In this document: positions 34,636 to 44,327 of the stretch, one piece after another
Numbering within the stretch: the first letter of the stretch is position 1
How the letters are laid out: each line of letters starts with the position of its first letter
Assembly (NCBI RefSeq): GCF_003097515.1
Contig: NZ_CP029188.1
Location: 496,001 to 560,000, forward strand
Reading direction: 5' to 3'
Length of the DNA: 64,000 nt
Origin: Streptomyces tirandamycinicus
GTDB lineage: Bacteria; Actinomycetota; Actinomycetes; Streptomycetales; Streptomycetaceae
Notes under the pieces: model-generated
What the model saw: the letters and a program-made list of their open reading frames with translations, nothing else
Told to the model about the DNA's origin: nothing
Databases searched by the model: none
Made by a program: the position numbers and the translations under genes

Positions 34636-35662
34636 CGCCGCAGCCCCGTCGGCTGTCCCGCTCGTCCACCGCGCCCGAGCCCCGCTCTCTCCCCCCGGTA
34701 TGTCGCGCCCCGGCCCGCTCTCCCTGCGTACAACGTGACCCGTCCCGCTCTCCCCCCGGTACGTCGCGCCCCGTCCCACCGTCCCGCCGCCGCCAAGACC
34801 CGTCCCACCGCGCCCCGTTGCTGCTTCTCCCGGCTCGCGAACGGGGCGTTGGACCCCGGCGTCCGCGGCAGGCCGGGACGCCGCCGCCCGGACGCCGCCG
34901 CCCGGACCGCGGCGCCGGATTCCGGCCGTTCGCGCACGGGCCGGCCGTCGCACGGGTGCGCCGAGGCCACGGCCTCGCTGCGAACAGCGCGTCGAACGAC
35001 TCGGGTCGCATGGGAGTGGGAGAGGGGAAAACGGGTACGGCTGGCGGCATACGGCTGCCCGGCGCCCGACGACGCCGGTCCGGTGGCGTACCCGTGGAGG
35101 TGGTCGACGTACTGGATGCCCGGGCCTCGCTGAAGGCGGGGACGGAGCCGCGGCCGGGCACCGACGGCTCACCGAGGGGTGCCGACGGCTGCCGCACGGG
35201 TGGGAACCTGCCCGGCTCCCGGGGTTCGGCGGTACGAACGGCGCCCGAGCCGCCGGGCCGATCCGGGCGCCGAGTCGCCGGGCCGATCCGCAGCGCGAAG
35301 CGGGCGTCGAGGACCCCGTGCCGCGCGGCGGCCAGGCGCGTCCACGCCCCCGGACGCCGGGCACGGCGGAGTCCGGCGCGCGCCCCCCGGCGGCCTCGGG
35401 CGGTGGTGGACCGGCTCGCACGCCGCCGGGGACGAGCCCTCCCGGTCATCCGATGTATGGCGCCGCAGGAGGCCGCAGGACCTGGTTCGGCGGAGGGACC
35501 TCCGATGACAGCTCGGACCGATCTTCGGCCGGAACCGGTATTCCTCCGGCCCCTGCCGCTGCCGTATGGAAGTTCCCCGCGCCGCGCACGGGGACTGCAG
35601 GTGGGCGCCCGTGAAGCCGTAAGGTTGGGGCGTACGAAAGGGAACGTCGGAAGGAGGCCTGG
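34636..35662. other. 1-kb region without a convincing gene, with short repeats
   Basis: No reading frame here has a plausible start, domain or conserved-looking sequence; long frames in several phases give Arg/Pro/Ala-rich products. At 34679-34772 there are three imperfect copies of about 32 bp based on CCCGCTCTCCCCCCGGTA and CGTCGCGCCCCG. At 35247-35290 a 19-bp unit, GAG(C/T)CGCCGGGCCGATCCG, occurs twice with a 25-base period. The last part should contain the promoter of the PAC2 gene. It may be a decayed gene or a long leader. Confidence 0.5.
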
Positions 35663-36820
35663 GTGATCGAGCTCGAGGGGGTTCCCGAGCTGATCGACCC
35701 GGTCATGGTGGCCGCGTTCGAGGGCTGGAACGACGCAGGCGACGCCGCCTCCACCGCGGTCGCGCACCTGGACCGCGAGTGGAAGGGCGAGGTCTTCGCG
35801 GCGCTCGACGCCGAGGACTACTACGACTTCCAGGTCAACCGGCCCACGGTGTGGCTGGACGGCGGGGTCCGGAAGATCACCTGGCCCACGACGCGGCTCT
35901 CCGTGGTGCGGGTCGGCGGGGAGAAGCCCCGCGATCTGGTGCTGGTCCGCGGGATCGAGCCCTCGATGCGCTGGCGCTCGTTCTGCAACGAGCTGCTGGG
36001 CTTCGCCCATGAGCTGGGCGTCGAGATGGTGGTGATCCTGGGCGCACTGCTCGGCGACACCCCGCACACGCGTCCCGTTCCGGTGAGCGGTGTCACCTCG
36101 GATCCGGATCTGGCCAGGACGATGGACCTGGAGGAGACCCGCTACGAGGGCCCGACCGGCATCGTCGGCATTCTCCAGGAGGCCTGCACACATGCCGGGG
36201 TCCCGGCCGTGTCGCTGTGGGCCGCGGTGCCGCACTACGTCTCCCAGCCGCCGAACCCCAAGGCGACCCTGGCGCTGCTGAACCGGCTGGAGGACCTCAT
36301 CGACCTCCGCATCCCGCTCGGTGAACTGCCCGAGGACGCACGGGCCTGGCAGCTCGGTGTCGACCAACTCGCCTCCGAGGACAGCGAGGTGGCGGAGTAC
36401 GTCCAGACGCTGGAGGAGGCGCGGGACACCGCCGAGCTGCCCGAGGCGTCCGGCGAGGCCATCGCCCGGGAGTTCGAGCGCTATCTGCGCCGGCGGGACG
36501 GCGGACCCGGGCCGGGACCGGGTGGGCATGCCACCGAGGGCGGCGACGGATCGTACCTGCGGGACACGGCCGGTGGACTGACGAAGCCGCCCAGGCCGCC
36601 GCGGGCCGACTCCGGGACGGGTGAGACCGGGACGGCGGAATCCGGAACGGCGGAATCCGGAACGGTGGAATCCGGAACGGGCCGGGCGGACGACGGCGGT
36701 TCCGGCGGGCCGGAGTCCAACGGGCCCTCCGGCGCGCCCGGTTCCCCGGATGCGCCGGGGACGCCTGGGTCGCCGGGGTCGCCGGGGTCGCCGGGGTCAT
36801 CCGATTCCCCGGAGGACTGA
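35663..36820 (+). CDS. PAC2-family protein (proteasome assembly chaperone 2 fold)
   Basis: A 385-residue protein. Residues about 1-290 match the PAC2 family (VMVAAFEGWNDAGDAAS, WPTTRLSVVRVGGEKPRDLVLVRGIEPSMRW, HYVSQPPNPKATLALL), named after a eukaryotic proteasome assembly chaperone; the bacterial role is unknown. The last 90 residues are disordered, built from ESGTA-type and GSP repeats, and expand at DNA level as 15-bp (36628-36680) and 9-bp (about 36766-36799) direct repeats. The GTG at 35663 follows GGAAGGAGG. It converges with mshC at a shared terminator. Confidence 0.9.
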   Translation: MIELEGVPELIDPVMVAAFEGWNDAGDAASTAVAHLDREWKGEVFAALDAEDYYDFQVNRPTVWLDGGVRKITWPTTRLSVVRVGGEKPRDLVLVRGIEPSMRWRSFCNELLGFAHELGVEMVVILGALLGDTPHTRPVPVSGVTSDPDLARTMDLEETRYEGPTGIVGILQEACTHAGVPAVSLWAAVPHYVSQPPNPKATLALLNRLEDLIDLRIPLGELPEDARAWQLGVDQLASEDSEVAEYVQTLEEARDTAELPEASGEAIAREFERYLRRRDGGPGPGPGGHATEGGDGSYLRDTAGGLTKPPRPPRADSGTGETGTAESGTAESGTVESGTGRADDGGSGGPESNGPSGAPGSPDAPGTPGSPGSPGSPGSSDSPED

Positions 36821-36838
36821 CTCCTCCGAGGCCACGCG

Positions 36839-36868
36839 AAACGCCGCCGTGAGCGCCCGGCGGCGTTT
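36839..36868. terminator. bidirectional terminator between PAC2 gene and mshC
   Basis: An 11-bp stem AAACGCCGCCG (36839-36849) and CGGCGGCGTTT (36858-36868) with an 8-base loop. The A-rich and T-rich ends give U tracts in both directions. It lies 19 bases after the PAC2 gene and 40 bases after mshC. Confidence 0.85.
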
Positions 36869-36907
36869 CCGGCGCCACCGGAGCGAACCTTCCGGCGACC
36901 GTCAGGG

Positions 36908-38137
36908 TTACAGCGCGACCCCGAGAAGGGCGTCCACGGCGCGCGACACCAGACCGGGCGCGCCCTCGTCCGTGCCGCCCTCGGTCCGCTGCGTCTCGGC
37001 CCAGCGGTCCACGGCGGCCAGCGCCGCCGGGGCGTCCAGGTCGTCGGCGAGCGCCCCGCGGATCTCCTCGACGAGGGCGTCGGCGGAGGGCCCGTCGGGC
37101 CGGGAGACGGCGGCGCGCCAGCGCGCCAGGCGGTCCACCGCTTCCTGGAGGATCTCGTCGGTCCACTCCCAGTCGGCACGGTAGTGGTGCGCCAGCAGCG
37201 CCAGCCGGATGGCGGCCGGATCCACGCCGTCGCGGCGCAGCGCCGAGACGAAGACGAGGTTGCCCTTGGACTTGGACATCTTCTGGCCGTGCAGGGCGAC
37301 CATGCCGGCGTGCACATAGGCACGGGCGAACGGGTGCTCGCCGGTGAGCGCCTGGGCGTGCGAGGCGCCCATCTCGTGGTGCGGGAAGGCGAGATCGGAG
37401 CCGCCGCCCTGTACGTCGAAGCCCATGCCGAGGTGGTCGAGGGCGATGGCCACGCACTCGATGTGCCACCCGGGCCGGCCGCGCCCGAGGCTGCCGCCGT
37501 CCCAGCTCGGCTCGCCGTCCCGGGCCGCCATCCACAGCATCGGGTCGAGCGGGTTCTTCTTGCCGGGGCGGTCGGGGTCGCCGCCGCGCTCGGCGGACAG
37601 CGCGCGCATCACGTCGGTGCCGTAGTGCGACACCCCGCCGAAGTGGGGGTCCGACTCCACGGAGAAGTAGACGTCGCCGTCGAGCTCGTACGCGGCACCG
37701 GCGTCACGGAGGCGCTCGACGAGCGGGACGATTCCCGGTATGGCCTCGACGGCTCCGATGTAGTGCCGCGGGGGCAGCATCCGCAGCGCGGTCATGTCCT
37801 CGCGGAACAGGGCGGTCTCGCGCTCCGCGAGCTCGGTCCAGTCGTGGCCGTCGCGCTCGGCGCGCTCCAGGAGCGGATCGTCCACGTCGGTGACGTTCTG
37901 GACGTAGTGAACCTGCCGCTTGGTGTCGAGCCACACGCGCTGGACGAGGTCGAACGCGTTGTAGGTCGCCGCGTGACCGATGTGGGTCGCGTCGTACGGA
38001 GTGATGCCGCAGACGTAGATGCGGGCGACGGGACCGGGGGCGAGGGTCACAGGACCGCCGGTCGCGGTGTCGTGGATCCGGAGGTCGCGGCCCGTGCCGG
38101 GCAGGGCGGGGACCTCGGAAGCGGGCCAGGCATGCAT
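36908..38137 (-). CDS. mshC: MshC, L-cysteine:glucosaminyl-inositol ligase (mycothiol synthesis)
   Basis: A 409-residue paralogue of cysteinyl-tRNA synthetase that joins cysteine to GlcN-inositol in mycothiol biosynthesis. The zinc and ATP motifs are typical: [20 protein letters not shown] (HIGH motif), [36 protein letters not shown] and MSKSKGN. The C-terminal part is shorter than in true CysS and lacks the anticodon-binding domain. The ATG at 38137 gives the usual 409 residues. It is the last gene of a four-gene cluster on the minus strand. Confidence 0.95.
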   Translation of the reverse strand: MHAWPASEVPALPGTGRDLRIHDTATGGPVTLAPGPVARIYVCGITPYDATHIGHAATYNAFDLVQRVWLDTKRQVHYVQNVTDVDDPLLERAERDGHDWTELAERETALFREDMTALRMLPPRHYIGAVEAIPGIVPLVERLRDAGAAYELDGDVYFSVESDPHFGGVSHYGTDVMRALSAERGGDPDRPGKKNPLDPMLWMAARDGEPSWDGGSLGRGRPGWHIECVAIALDHLGMGFDVQGGGSDLAFPHHEMGASHAQALTGEHPFARAYVHAGMVALHGQKMSKSKGNLVFVSALRRDGVDPAAIRLALLAHHYRADWEWTDEILQEAVDRLARWRAAVSRPDGPSADALVEEIRGALADDLDAPAALAAVDRWAETQRTEGGTDEGAPGLVSRAVDALLGVAL

Positions 38138-38528
38138 GTCATGAGCGTAACCGGATGCCGGTTCCGGATACGAACCGGACACCCGCTCTTGGCCGGTCGG
38201 GCACTCTTGCGCCCGGCCGGTGCGGTCACCGGGCGGGTTCACCGGCTCGCGGCGCGACCGCACGGCACCTCGCGGAGTTGCCGCATCACCCGGGTACGTC
38301 CGGTGCGAGCGGGGCTCTGCCGGGCGGTCCTTCCCCCTCGGCGGCCCAGGGTCGGGGATCGGATGGCACGGGGCGCCGCGGTCTGCCCGGCGGCCCTTTC
38401 CGGCCACGCCACGACGCGGCGGTGACCGCTCGGCGGCCGGACCGCCCGACCGGCCGGGCGGCGGGCCGTCACCGTCGGGCCGGCGCGCCCGCCGGGGTCG
38501 GGTGCCGGCTTCCGGCGGGATCGCCGGC
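38138..38528. other. 391-base gap between mshC and the SCO1664-type gene
   Basis: No gene is supported. A small hairpin CCGCCCG/CGGGCGG (38442-38448 and 38455-38461) with loop ACCGGC lies in the half nearer the SCO1664-type gene, as a possible terminator. The rest may contain an mshC promoter, but no consensus stands out. Confidence 0.45.
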
Positions 38529-39359
38529 CTACACGGGCGGCCACGGGATCGCGGGCCAGTTGCCCGCCGGCTCCGGGTGGCGGGCGCTCCTGCGCAGGGC
38601 GCGGACCCGGCTCCGCACGGCGGACACCTCGTCCCGGGTGATCAGTTCGGCCAGCCGCCCGGCCAGCGCGGACCGGCCATCGAGGGAGGCGTCGAGGGTC
38701 TCCAGGGCCGCGAGGGCCTCCTCGGTCAGCGGCTCCCCCGCCCAGCCCCACAGCAGGGTCCGCAGCCGGTCCTCCACGTGGAAGGTGACGCCGTGGTCGA
38801 TCGCGTACAGACGTCCGTCCGCCACCGGGAGCAGATGACCGCCCTTGCGGTCCCCGTTGTTGATGACCGCGTCGAGCACGGCGAGCCGCCGCAGCCGCGG
38901 GTCGTCCGCGTGGACGAGGAGCGCCGTGCGCCCCTCCCCGACCTCCGCGAGGCCGACCGCCTTCCAGCCGTCCCCGGGTTCGTCGCCGTCGGCGAGTGCG
39001 AGCAGGGACCGGGCCGGGTCGGCCTCGATCCACAACTGGCACATGCCCTCTCCGTACGGCCCGTCACGGAGCACGGTGGGCGGCACCAGCCCCCATCCCG
39101 TCGCCTCGGACAGCTCGTACGCGGCCACCTCGCGCTGGGCCAGCGTTCCGTCCGGGAAGTCCCACAGCGGGCGCTCCCCGGCGACGGGCTTGTAGACGCA
39201 GTGCGCCTCCCGGCCGTCGAGGGCGACGGAGCAGTACAGCGCCGCGTTGGACGCCTCGCGGATACGGCCGCGCACGGTGATCTCGCCCCGGGTGAGCAGT
39301 TCCAGGACGCCGTCGTGCGTGGTCACGCTCCCCTGCGGTATCCGTTCTGGCGCGGGCAT
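38529..39359 (-). CDS. SCO1664-family protein (phosphatidylinositol-kinase-like fold)
   Basis: A 276-residue protein of a family restricted to actinobacteria and named after S. coelicolor SCO1664; it is distantly related to PI3/4-kinase-like enzymes. Conserved features include [31 protein letters not shown] (possible ATP-binding Lys), [16 protein letters not shown] (catalytic-loop-like) and [22 protein letters not shown] (metal-binding-like DHG). The ATG at 39359 has GGAGG upstream and overlaps the DUF3090 gene by 37 bases; a GTG at 39326 forming a GTGA overlap is the alternative. The substrate is unknown. Confidence 0.85.
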   Translation of the reverse strand: MPAPERIPQGSVTTHDGVLELLTRGEITVRGRIREASNAALYCSVALDGREAHCVYKPVAGERPLWDFPDGTLAQREVAAYELSEATGWGLVPPTVLRDGPYGEGMCQLWIEADPARSLLALADGDEPGDGWKAVGLAEVGEGRTALLVHADDPRLRRLAVLDAVINNGDRKGGHLLPVADGRLYAIDHGVTFHVEDRLRTLLWGWAGEPLTEEALAALETLDASLDGRSALAGRLAELITRDEVSAVRSRVRALRRSARHPEPAGNWPAIPWPPV

Positions 39360-39913
39360 ACGTGTCCCTCCGGGTCGAGCGGCAGGCTGCACAGCGGGCA
39401 CGGCGGCCTTCCCGCGTTCACGACGTCCAGCGCGCGCTTGGCGAAGGCCCTCGCCTGCGCGCCGGTCAGCCGCACGCGCAGCATCGGCGGACCGTTCTCC
39501 TCGTCCTGCAGCAGCCTCTCCTCGGCCTCCGCGAGGTCCTCCTCGGAGTCCGCGTCCAGCTCCACCAGCGCCTGGGCTTCGACGATCATGCGCTGCTCCT
39601 CGCCGTCCCAGGCGAGCGCCATCGTGCCGACCCGGAACTCCTCCTCGACGGGCGCGTCGAGGGGCGCGGTGTCGGCGACGTCGGTGGGGGCGACGGCGGG
39701 GACGGGGGCGTTGCCCCCGGTTCGCCGCACCACCTCGTCCAGCAGTTCGTCCATCCGCTCGGCAAGCGCGGCCACCTGGGTCTTCTCCAGCGCGACGCTG
39801 GTCACCCGACCCCCTGCGGAAGCCTGCAGGAAGAACGTACGACGTCCAGGCAGCCCGACCGTACCGGCCACGAATCGCTCCGGCGGGTCGTACAGGAACA
39901 CCTGACGGGTCAC
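39323..39913 (-). CDS. DUF3090 family protein
   Basis: A 196-residue protein of a conserved actinobacterial family of unknown function. The N-terminus (MTRQVFLYDPPERFVAGTVGLPGRRTFFLQA) is highly characteristic. The C-terminus has [15 protein letters not shown], a cysteine arrangement that could bind zinc. The start is a GTG at 39913. It lies between the histidine phosphatase gene and the SCO1664-type gene, which it overlaps, so coordinated expression and a shared pathway are likely. Confidence 0.9.
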   Translation of the reverse strand: MTRQVFLYDPPERFVAGTVGLPGRRTFFLQASAGGRVTSVALEKTQVAALAERMDELLDEVVRRTGGNAPVPAVAPTDVADTAPLDAPVEEEFRVGTMALAWDGEEQRMIVEAQALVELDADSEEDLAEAEERLLQDEENGPPMLRVRLTGAQARAFAKRALDVVNAGRPPCPLCSLPLDPEGHVCPRQNGYRRGA

Positions 39914-39999
39914 GTCCTGCTCCCTAGGGATTCAGAGGTTCTTCGGTGCCGGAAGCGGGCTTCCGGGTTTCGGCCCGTCCACCCTACTGCTCCCGGCGA

Positions 40000-40707
40000 T
40001 CACGGTGCGCCCGCGCCGCCGCCGACCACCGCCGTCCCGTCGTCACCGCCCTCGCGGGGCTCCTGCGCGGTCTCGCGCGGGCGGAGGGAGTCCAGGTCAC
40101 CGGTGTCGCCGAGCCGCAGCAGGAACGGCCGCAGGCGGGTGTAGCGGATCGCCGTCACGGAGCACGGTTCGACGTGGATCCGCTGGAACAGGTCGAGGTG
40201 CATGCCGAGGGCGTCCGCCACCACGGCCTTGATGATGTCGCCGTGGGAGCACATGAGGTACACGGCCTCCTCGCCGTGCTCCTGCTCGATCCGGGCGTTC
40301 CAGTCGCGTACGGCGTCGACGGCCCGGTTCTGCATGGTCCGCATCGACTCGCCGCCGGGGAAGGCCGCGGCGGCGGGGTGCCGCTGGACGACCTCCATCA
40401 GCGGCTCGCCCGCCAGTTCCTCGAGCTTGCGGCCGGACCAGTCTCCGTAACGGCACTCGCCGATCCGCTCGTCGCTGTGGAGCGGGAGGCCCGGCCGTGC
40501 GTCGAGCAGCGGCTGCAGGGTCTGGCGGCACCGCTCGAGCGGGCTGGTGACCGCGGCCGCGAGGGGCAGCCCGGCGAGCCGGGCGGGCAGGGCGGCCGCC
40601 TGCGCGGTACCGCGCTCGTCGAGGGCGACGCCCGGCGTCCAGCCGGCGAGCACCCCCGCGGTGTTGGCGGTGGAACGTCCGTGCCGTACGAGGATCAACG
40701 TGGCCAT
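40000..40707 (-). CDS. histidine phosphatase family protein (MSMEG_4193 type)
   Basis: A 235-residue histidine phosphatase superfamily enzyme. The catalytic LVRHGRS motif is at residues 6-12 with His9 as phosphoacceptor, TSPLERCRQT holds the second Arg, and MCSHGDIIKAV the second His. This subgroup is found in a conserved actinobacterial gene cluster with DUF3090, SCO1664-type and mshC genes, as here. The natural substrate is unknown. The ATG at 40707 is the family start; the frame continues upstream only as a shadow. Confidence 0.92.
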   Translation of the reverse strand: MATLILVRHGRSTANTAGVLAGWTPGVALDERGTAQAAALPARLAGLPLAAAVTSPLERCRQTLQPLLDARPGLPLHSDERIGECRYGDWSGRKLEELAGEPLMEVVQRHPAAAAFPGGESMRTMQNRAVDAVRDWNARIEQEHGEEAVYLMCSHGDIIKAVVADALGMHLDLFQRIHVEPCSVTAIRYTRLRPFLLRLGDTGDLDSLRPRETAQEPREGGDDGTAVVGGGAGAP

Positions 40708-40919
40708 GCCGGCCAGCCTAGGGGCTGTGTCCAGGTGACGGACCTCCCGCCGCAAGCGCTCCCCGGCGCTCCCACCGGCCCGGCCGCACGCACGCAGGCC
40801 CGCACGCACGCAGGGCCGGCCGCCCGCACGGCCGACCGGCGGTTCGCCCGACCTGAACCGAGCGGTGCCCCGGGCCGCACGTGCCGCCCGGAGTGCGCGT
40901 GGGGCGCGGGAGCGGCAGA

Positions 40920-41909
40920 ATGCCCGCCGTGATCGTGGACTGTGCCATCTACCGGGACGGCCGCCGGACCGACGGCCCCGAGGACCTCTCCGAAGCGCTG
41001 GCCCTGGCCCGTGCGTCCGAGAACACGTTCCTGTGGATCGGGCTGCACGAACCGCACGAGGCGGAGTTCGGCCGCGTCAGCAGTGAGTTCGGCCTGCACC
41101 CGCTGGCGGTCGAGGACGCCCTCAAGGCCCACCAGCGGCCCAAGCTGGAGGTCTACGACGACTCGCTGTTCGTGGTCCTCAAGCCCGTCGTGTACGAGCC
41201 GGAGTCGGACACGGTCGGCACCGGCGAGGTGATGGTCTTCGTCGGCGACTGCTTCGTCGTGACGGTGCGGCACGGGGACGGTGCCCCCCTGCGGACCGTG
41301 CGGCAGCGGCTGGAGGCCGACCCGAACATCCTCCGGCACGGCCCGACGACCGTGCTCTACGCCGTGAGCGACGCCGTCGTCGACCACTACATCGAGGTGG
41401 CGGCCGAGCTCCAGGTGGACCTCGAGGACCTGGAGGCCGCCGTCTTCGCGCCCGACGGGGACACCCGGCACACGGCGGCCAGGATCTACGGCTTCAAGCG
41501 GCAGGTGCTCGAGTTCCGGCGGGCCACCGGGCCGCTCGCCGCGCCGATGGCCAGGCTCGCCGGGGGGTCGGTGCCGTTCGTGCACGGACACTCCCAGCCG
41601 TTCTTCCGCGACGTCCACGACCATCTGACACGGGCCAACGAGCAGGTGGAGGGCCTGGACCGGCTGCTGTCCGACGTGCTGTCCGCCCACCTCGCGCAGA
41701 CGGGCGTCCGGCAGAACGACGACATGCGCAAGATCTCGGCGTGGGCGGCCATGGCGGCGGTGCCGACGCTGGTCGCCGGCATCTACGGCATGAACTTCGA
41801 GTACATGCCCGAGTTGCGCCGGGAGTGGGGCTATCCGGCGGCGATCGTGCTGATGGCCCTGGTGGTGTTCGGGCTGTACCGGTTGTTCAAGCGCCGGGGC
41901 TGGCTGTAG
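40920..41909 (+). CDS. CorA-family divalent cation transporter
   Basis: A 329-residue magnesium or cobalt channel of the CorA family. The cytoplasmic domain is followed by a long helix and two C-terminal membrane segments, with the signature YGMNFEYMPE between them. The ATG at 40920 follows GGGAG; GTG 40929 is an alternative. It is divergent from the histidine phosphatase gene. The upstream region carries a short repeat (GCACGCACGCAGG twice near 40790-40816). Confidence 0.92.
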   Translation: MPAVIVDCAIYRDGRRTDGPEDLSEALALARASENTFLWIGLHEPHEAEFGRVSSEFGLHPLAVEDALKAHQRPKLEVYDDSLFVVLKPVVYEPESDTVGTGEVMVFVGDCFVVTVRHGDGAPLRTVRQRLEADPNILRHGPTTVLYAVSDAVVDHYIEVAAELQVDLEDLEAAVFAPDGDTRHTAARIYGFKRQVLEFRRATGPLAAPMARLAGGSVPFVHGHSQPFFRDVHDHLTRANEQVEGLDRLLSDVLSAHLAQTGVRQNDDMRKISAWAAMAAVPTLVAGIYGMNFEYMPELRREWGYPAAIVLMALVVFGLYRLFKRRGWL

Positions 41910-41990
41910 CAGCGGCGCACCGGTCCCCCGCGTCGCGGCCCGCACGGCCGGGGCGCGGCGGCCTCCGGAGCGGCCCCGGACGTGACGGTC

Positions 41991-42776
41991 TCAGACGACG
42001 GGGGCCGCGGTCGCGGGGCCGCCGAGGGCGTCGCGCCGCTCGGGCATCCGGAGCGACACCATGCGCCGCCAGCCACCGGCGCGTTCGAAGGCGTACACGG
42101 CGTGGATGCCGGCCGCCAGCGCCGCCGACTTGACCCCGGGCCAGTTCAGGATCCGCCCCATGTGGGACATGACGGCGAGGCTGACGTCCCGGTGGACGGC
42201 GATCTCGGTGAGGGCGCACTCGCGCAGGGTGCCCTGGATGGCGCGGCCGTGCCCGGCGCGGGCGAGACGGAGCAGTTCCTCGTGGCAGTAGGCGAGGTGG
42301 TTGTCCTCGTCGTGGCAGATCTGCCTGACGGCCTTGCCGACCTCGGGGTGTTCCCCGAAGAACTTGACCAGCATGTCCATCTGGTCCGCGGCGCGCTGCT
42401 CGGTGACCCGGCTGTGCGAGAGGTAGACCACGATGTCCCGCTCGGTCAGCCGTTCGTCGCGGCGCAGCTTCTCGTGTGCCAGTCCGATGCCCTGCTTCTC
42501 CAGGAGCATCGTGTAGTCGGTCTCGGGAGGCACGTCGACCGGTTCCAGACCCCGCTTCTTCAGCAGTGCGTTGAAGATCCGGCCGTGCTTGTCCTCGTCC
42601 GCGCCATGCCGGGCGATCTTCGGCGCGAGCCCGCGCATGCTGTCGGGGACGAGCGCCGCGATACGGCCGTTCTCCCAGCCGCCCTGGGCCTCGCCACTGG
42701 CCGCGATCGAGCAGAAGAGCCGGTAGGAATCGTCGTTCTCCAGGATCTCCTGGAAGAGACTTCGGGCCGAGAGCAT
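41991..42776 (-). CDS. ferritin-like domain protein, probable di-iron protein
   Basis: A 261-residue, mostly helical protein. Two ExxH motifs, EDKH at residues 61-64 and EDNH in ICHDEDNHLAYCHEE, suggest a ferritin-like four-helix bundle binding two metal ions. The exact function is unknown; oxidase, hydroxylase and storage roles all fit. The ATG at 42776 follows GGAGG, with a GTG one codon earlier possible. It converges with corA. Confidence 0.75.
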   Translation of the reverse strand: MLSARSLFQEILENDDSYRLFCSIAASGEAQGGWENGRIAALVPDSMRGLAPKIARHGADEDKHGRIFNALLKKRGLEPVDVPPETDYTMLLEKQGIGLAHEKLRRDERLTERDIVVYLSHSRVTEQRAADQMDMLVKFFGEHPEVGKAVRQICHDEDNHLAYCHEELLRLARAGHGRAIQGTLRECALTEIAVHRDVSLAVMSHMGRILNWPGVKSAALAAGIHAVYAFERAGGWRRMVSLRMPERRDALGGPATAAPVV

Positions 42777-42984
42777 CACTGCCACCTCCGTGAGGCACCC
42801 GTGGGCGACGGGCGTCCGCAGAGAACGAGTCAAATGCGGACCAGGCAGTCAGGCAACAGGTGACCTGGACAACTCCGCCGAAAGAGGGAGCACACGGTCG
42901 CCCGGGGCACTCGGGAGGGCGTACGGGCCTGTCCGCGGAGGTCCGGGCGTGACCGGAGACGGGGTAAGGCGTTAGACCGTGTGA

Positions 42985-43024
42985 CGGCCGTGGCGGGGAT
43001 GACCCCGAGCCCCCACCACGGCCG
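42985..43024 (-). terminator. terminator after the LLM-family gene
   Basis: CGGCCGTGG (42985-42993) pairs with CCACGGCCG (43016-43024), and inside them CGGGG (42994-42998) pairs with CCCCG (43003-43007). It lies 53 bases past the stop codon at 43078. Confidence 0.7.
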
Positions 43025-43077
43025 CAGGCATGTCCGGCTCCGGGCGCCCGGCTACGCGGGCCCGGAACGGATGCCGG

Positions 43078-44127
43078 CTACGCGAGTCCCGCCCGCTCCA
43101 GGGCCTCGGTGCCGGCCCGCAGAGCGCTCAGCCGCTCGTCGAGGGTGAAGCCGGCGGGAGCGAGGGTCAGGGTGGTCACGCCGGCGGCGGCGTAGGCCCG
43201 CATGCGGTCGGCGATCCGGTCGACGGTGCCGAGCAGCGCGGTGGAGTCGATCAGCTCGTGCGGCACGGCCGCGGCCGCCCCGGCCTTGTCCCCGGCGAGG
43301 TACTTGTCCTGGATCTCCGCGGCCTCCTTCTCGTACCCCATGCGCTGGGCCAGCCGGTTGTAGAAGTTCTGCTTGCGGCTGCCCATGCCGCCGACGTACA
43401 GCGCGGTGTACGGGCGGAACGTGTCGGCCAGCGCCCGGACGTCGTCGCCGACCGCGAGCGGCACGGTGGGGCAGACGTCGAAGCCGTCCATCGTCTTCCC
43501 GGCCTTCTCGCGGCCCTCGCGGATGTACCGGATCGCGGTGTCCTCGAGGTGGTCGGCGGACGGGAAGATCAGCAGCGCCCCGTCGGCGATCTCGCCCGTC
43601 TGCTCCAGGTTCTTCGGGCCGATGGCGGCGATGTACAGCGGGATCCGCTCGCGCTCGGGGTGGACGGTCAGCTTGATCGGCTTGCCCGGACCGCCGGGGA
43701 GCGGGAGCGTCCAGTGCTCGCCCTCGTAGGTCAGGCGCTCGCGGGTCATGGCCTTGCGGACGATCTCGACGTACTCGCGGGTGCGGGCCAGGGGCTTGTC
43801 GAACGTGACGCCGTACCAGCCCTCGGACACCTGCGGTCCCGAGACGCCGAGACCGAGGCGGAATCGTCCGCCGGACAGCGAGTCCAGAGTGGCGGCGGTC
43901 ATCGCCGTCATCGCGGGCTGACGGGCGGGGATCTGCAGGATCGCCGAACCGACGTCGATCCTCTCGGTCTGCGCGGCGACCCAGGACAGCACGGTCGGCG
44001 CGTCGGATCCGTAGGCTTCGGCCGCCCAGCAGACGTCGTAGCCGAGGCGGTCCGCTTCCTGGGCCACGGCGAGGTTGTCGCCGTCCATGCCCGCGCCCCA
44101 GTAACCGAGGTTGATGCCCAGCCGCAT
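43078..44127 (-). CDS. LLM-class F420-dependent oxidoreductase
   Basis: A 349-residue luciferase-like TIM-barrel oxidoreductase. Signs are MRLGINLGYWGAGMDGDNLAVAQEADRLGYDVCWAAEAYGSDAPTVL at the N-terminus, SGGRFRLGLGVSGPQV, and PLYIAAIGPKNLEQTGEIADG, which match F420-dependent members common in actinobacteria. The substrate is unknown. The ATG at 44127 follows GGGGAG. The divergent aldo/keto reductase is another oxidoreductase, but no shared pathway is evident. Confidence 0.9.
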   Translation of the reverse strand: MRLGINLGYWGAGMDGDNLAVAQEADRLGYDVCWAAEAYGSDAPTVLSWVAAQTERIDVGSAILQIPARQPAMTAMTAATLDSLSGGRFRLGLGVSGPQVSEGWYGVTFDKPLARTREYVEIVRKAMTRERLTYEGEHWTLPLPGGPGKPIKLTVHPERERIPLYIAAIGPKNLEQTGEIADGALLIFPSADHLEDTAIRYIREGREKAGKTMDGFDVCPTVPLAVGDDVRALADTFRPYTALYVGGMGSRKQNFYNRLAQRMGYEKEAAEIQDKYLAGDKAGAAAAVPHELIDSTALLGTVDRIADRMRAYAAAGVTTLTLAPAGFTLDERLSALRAGTEALERAGLA

Positions 44128-44327
44128 ACCGCTCCCCTTACCGCTCCGCACTGCTCCGGATGTACCGCACCACGTCGGATGTGCCGATTTACCGACGAGT
44201 AACGTCCTGGGTCGGGACTCTAGCGCGGGGAGCGGCGTCCCGTCAGGGGGTGGGCGGCTGACGGCTTCGCGGGCGAGTTGTCCACAGGGTCGCTCCGGGT
44301 GGGGCCGTGGCCAGTAATCTCGCGCCC

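Noticed and set aside
34479..35666. 395-residue open frame spanning the GntR 3' end and the 1-kb gap
   Set aside because: It overlaps the real GntR gene out of frame, has an Arg/Pro/Ala/Ser-rich composition and shows no domain or ribosome-binding site.
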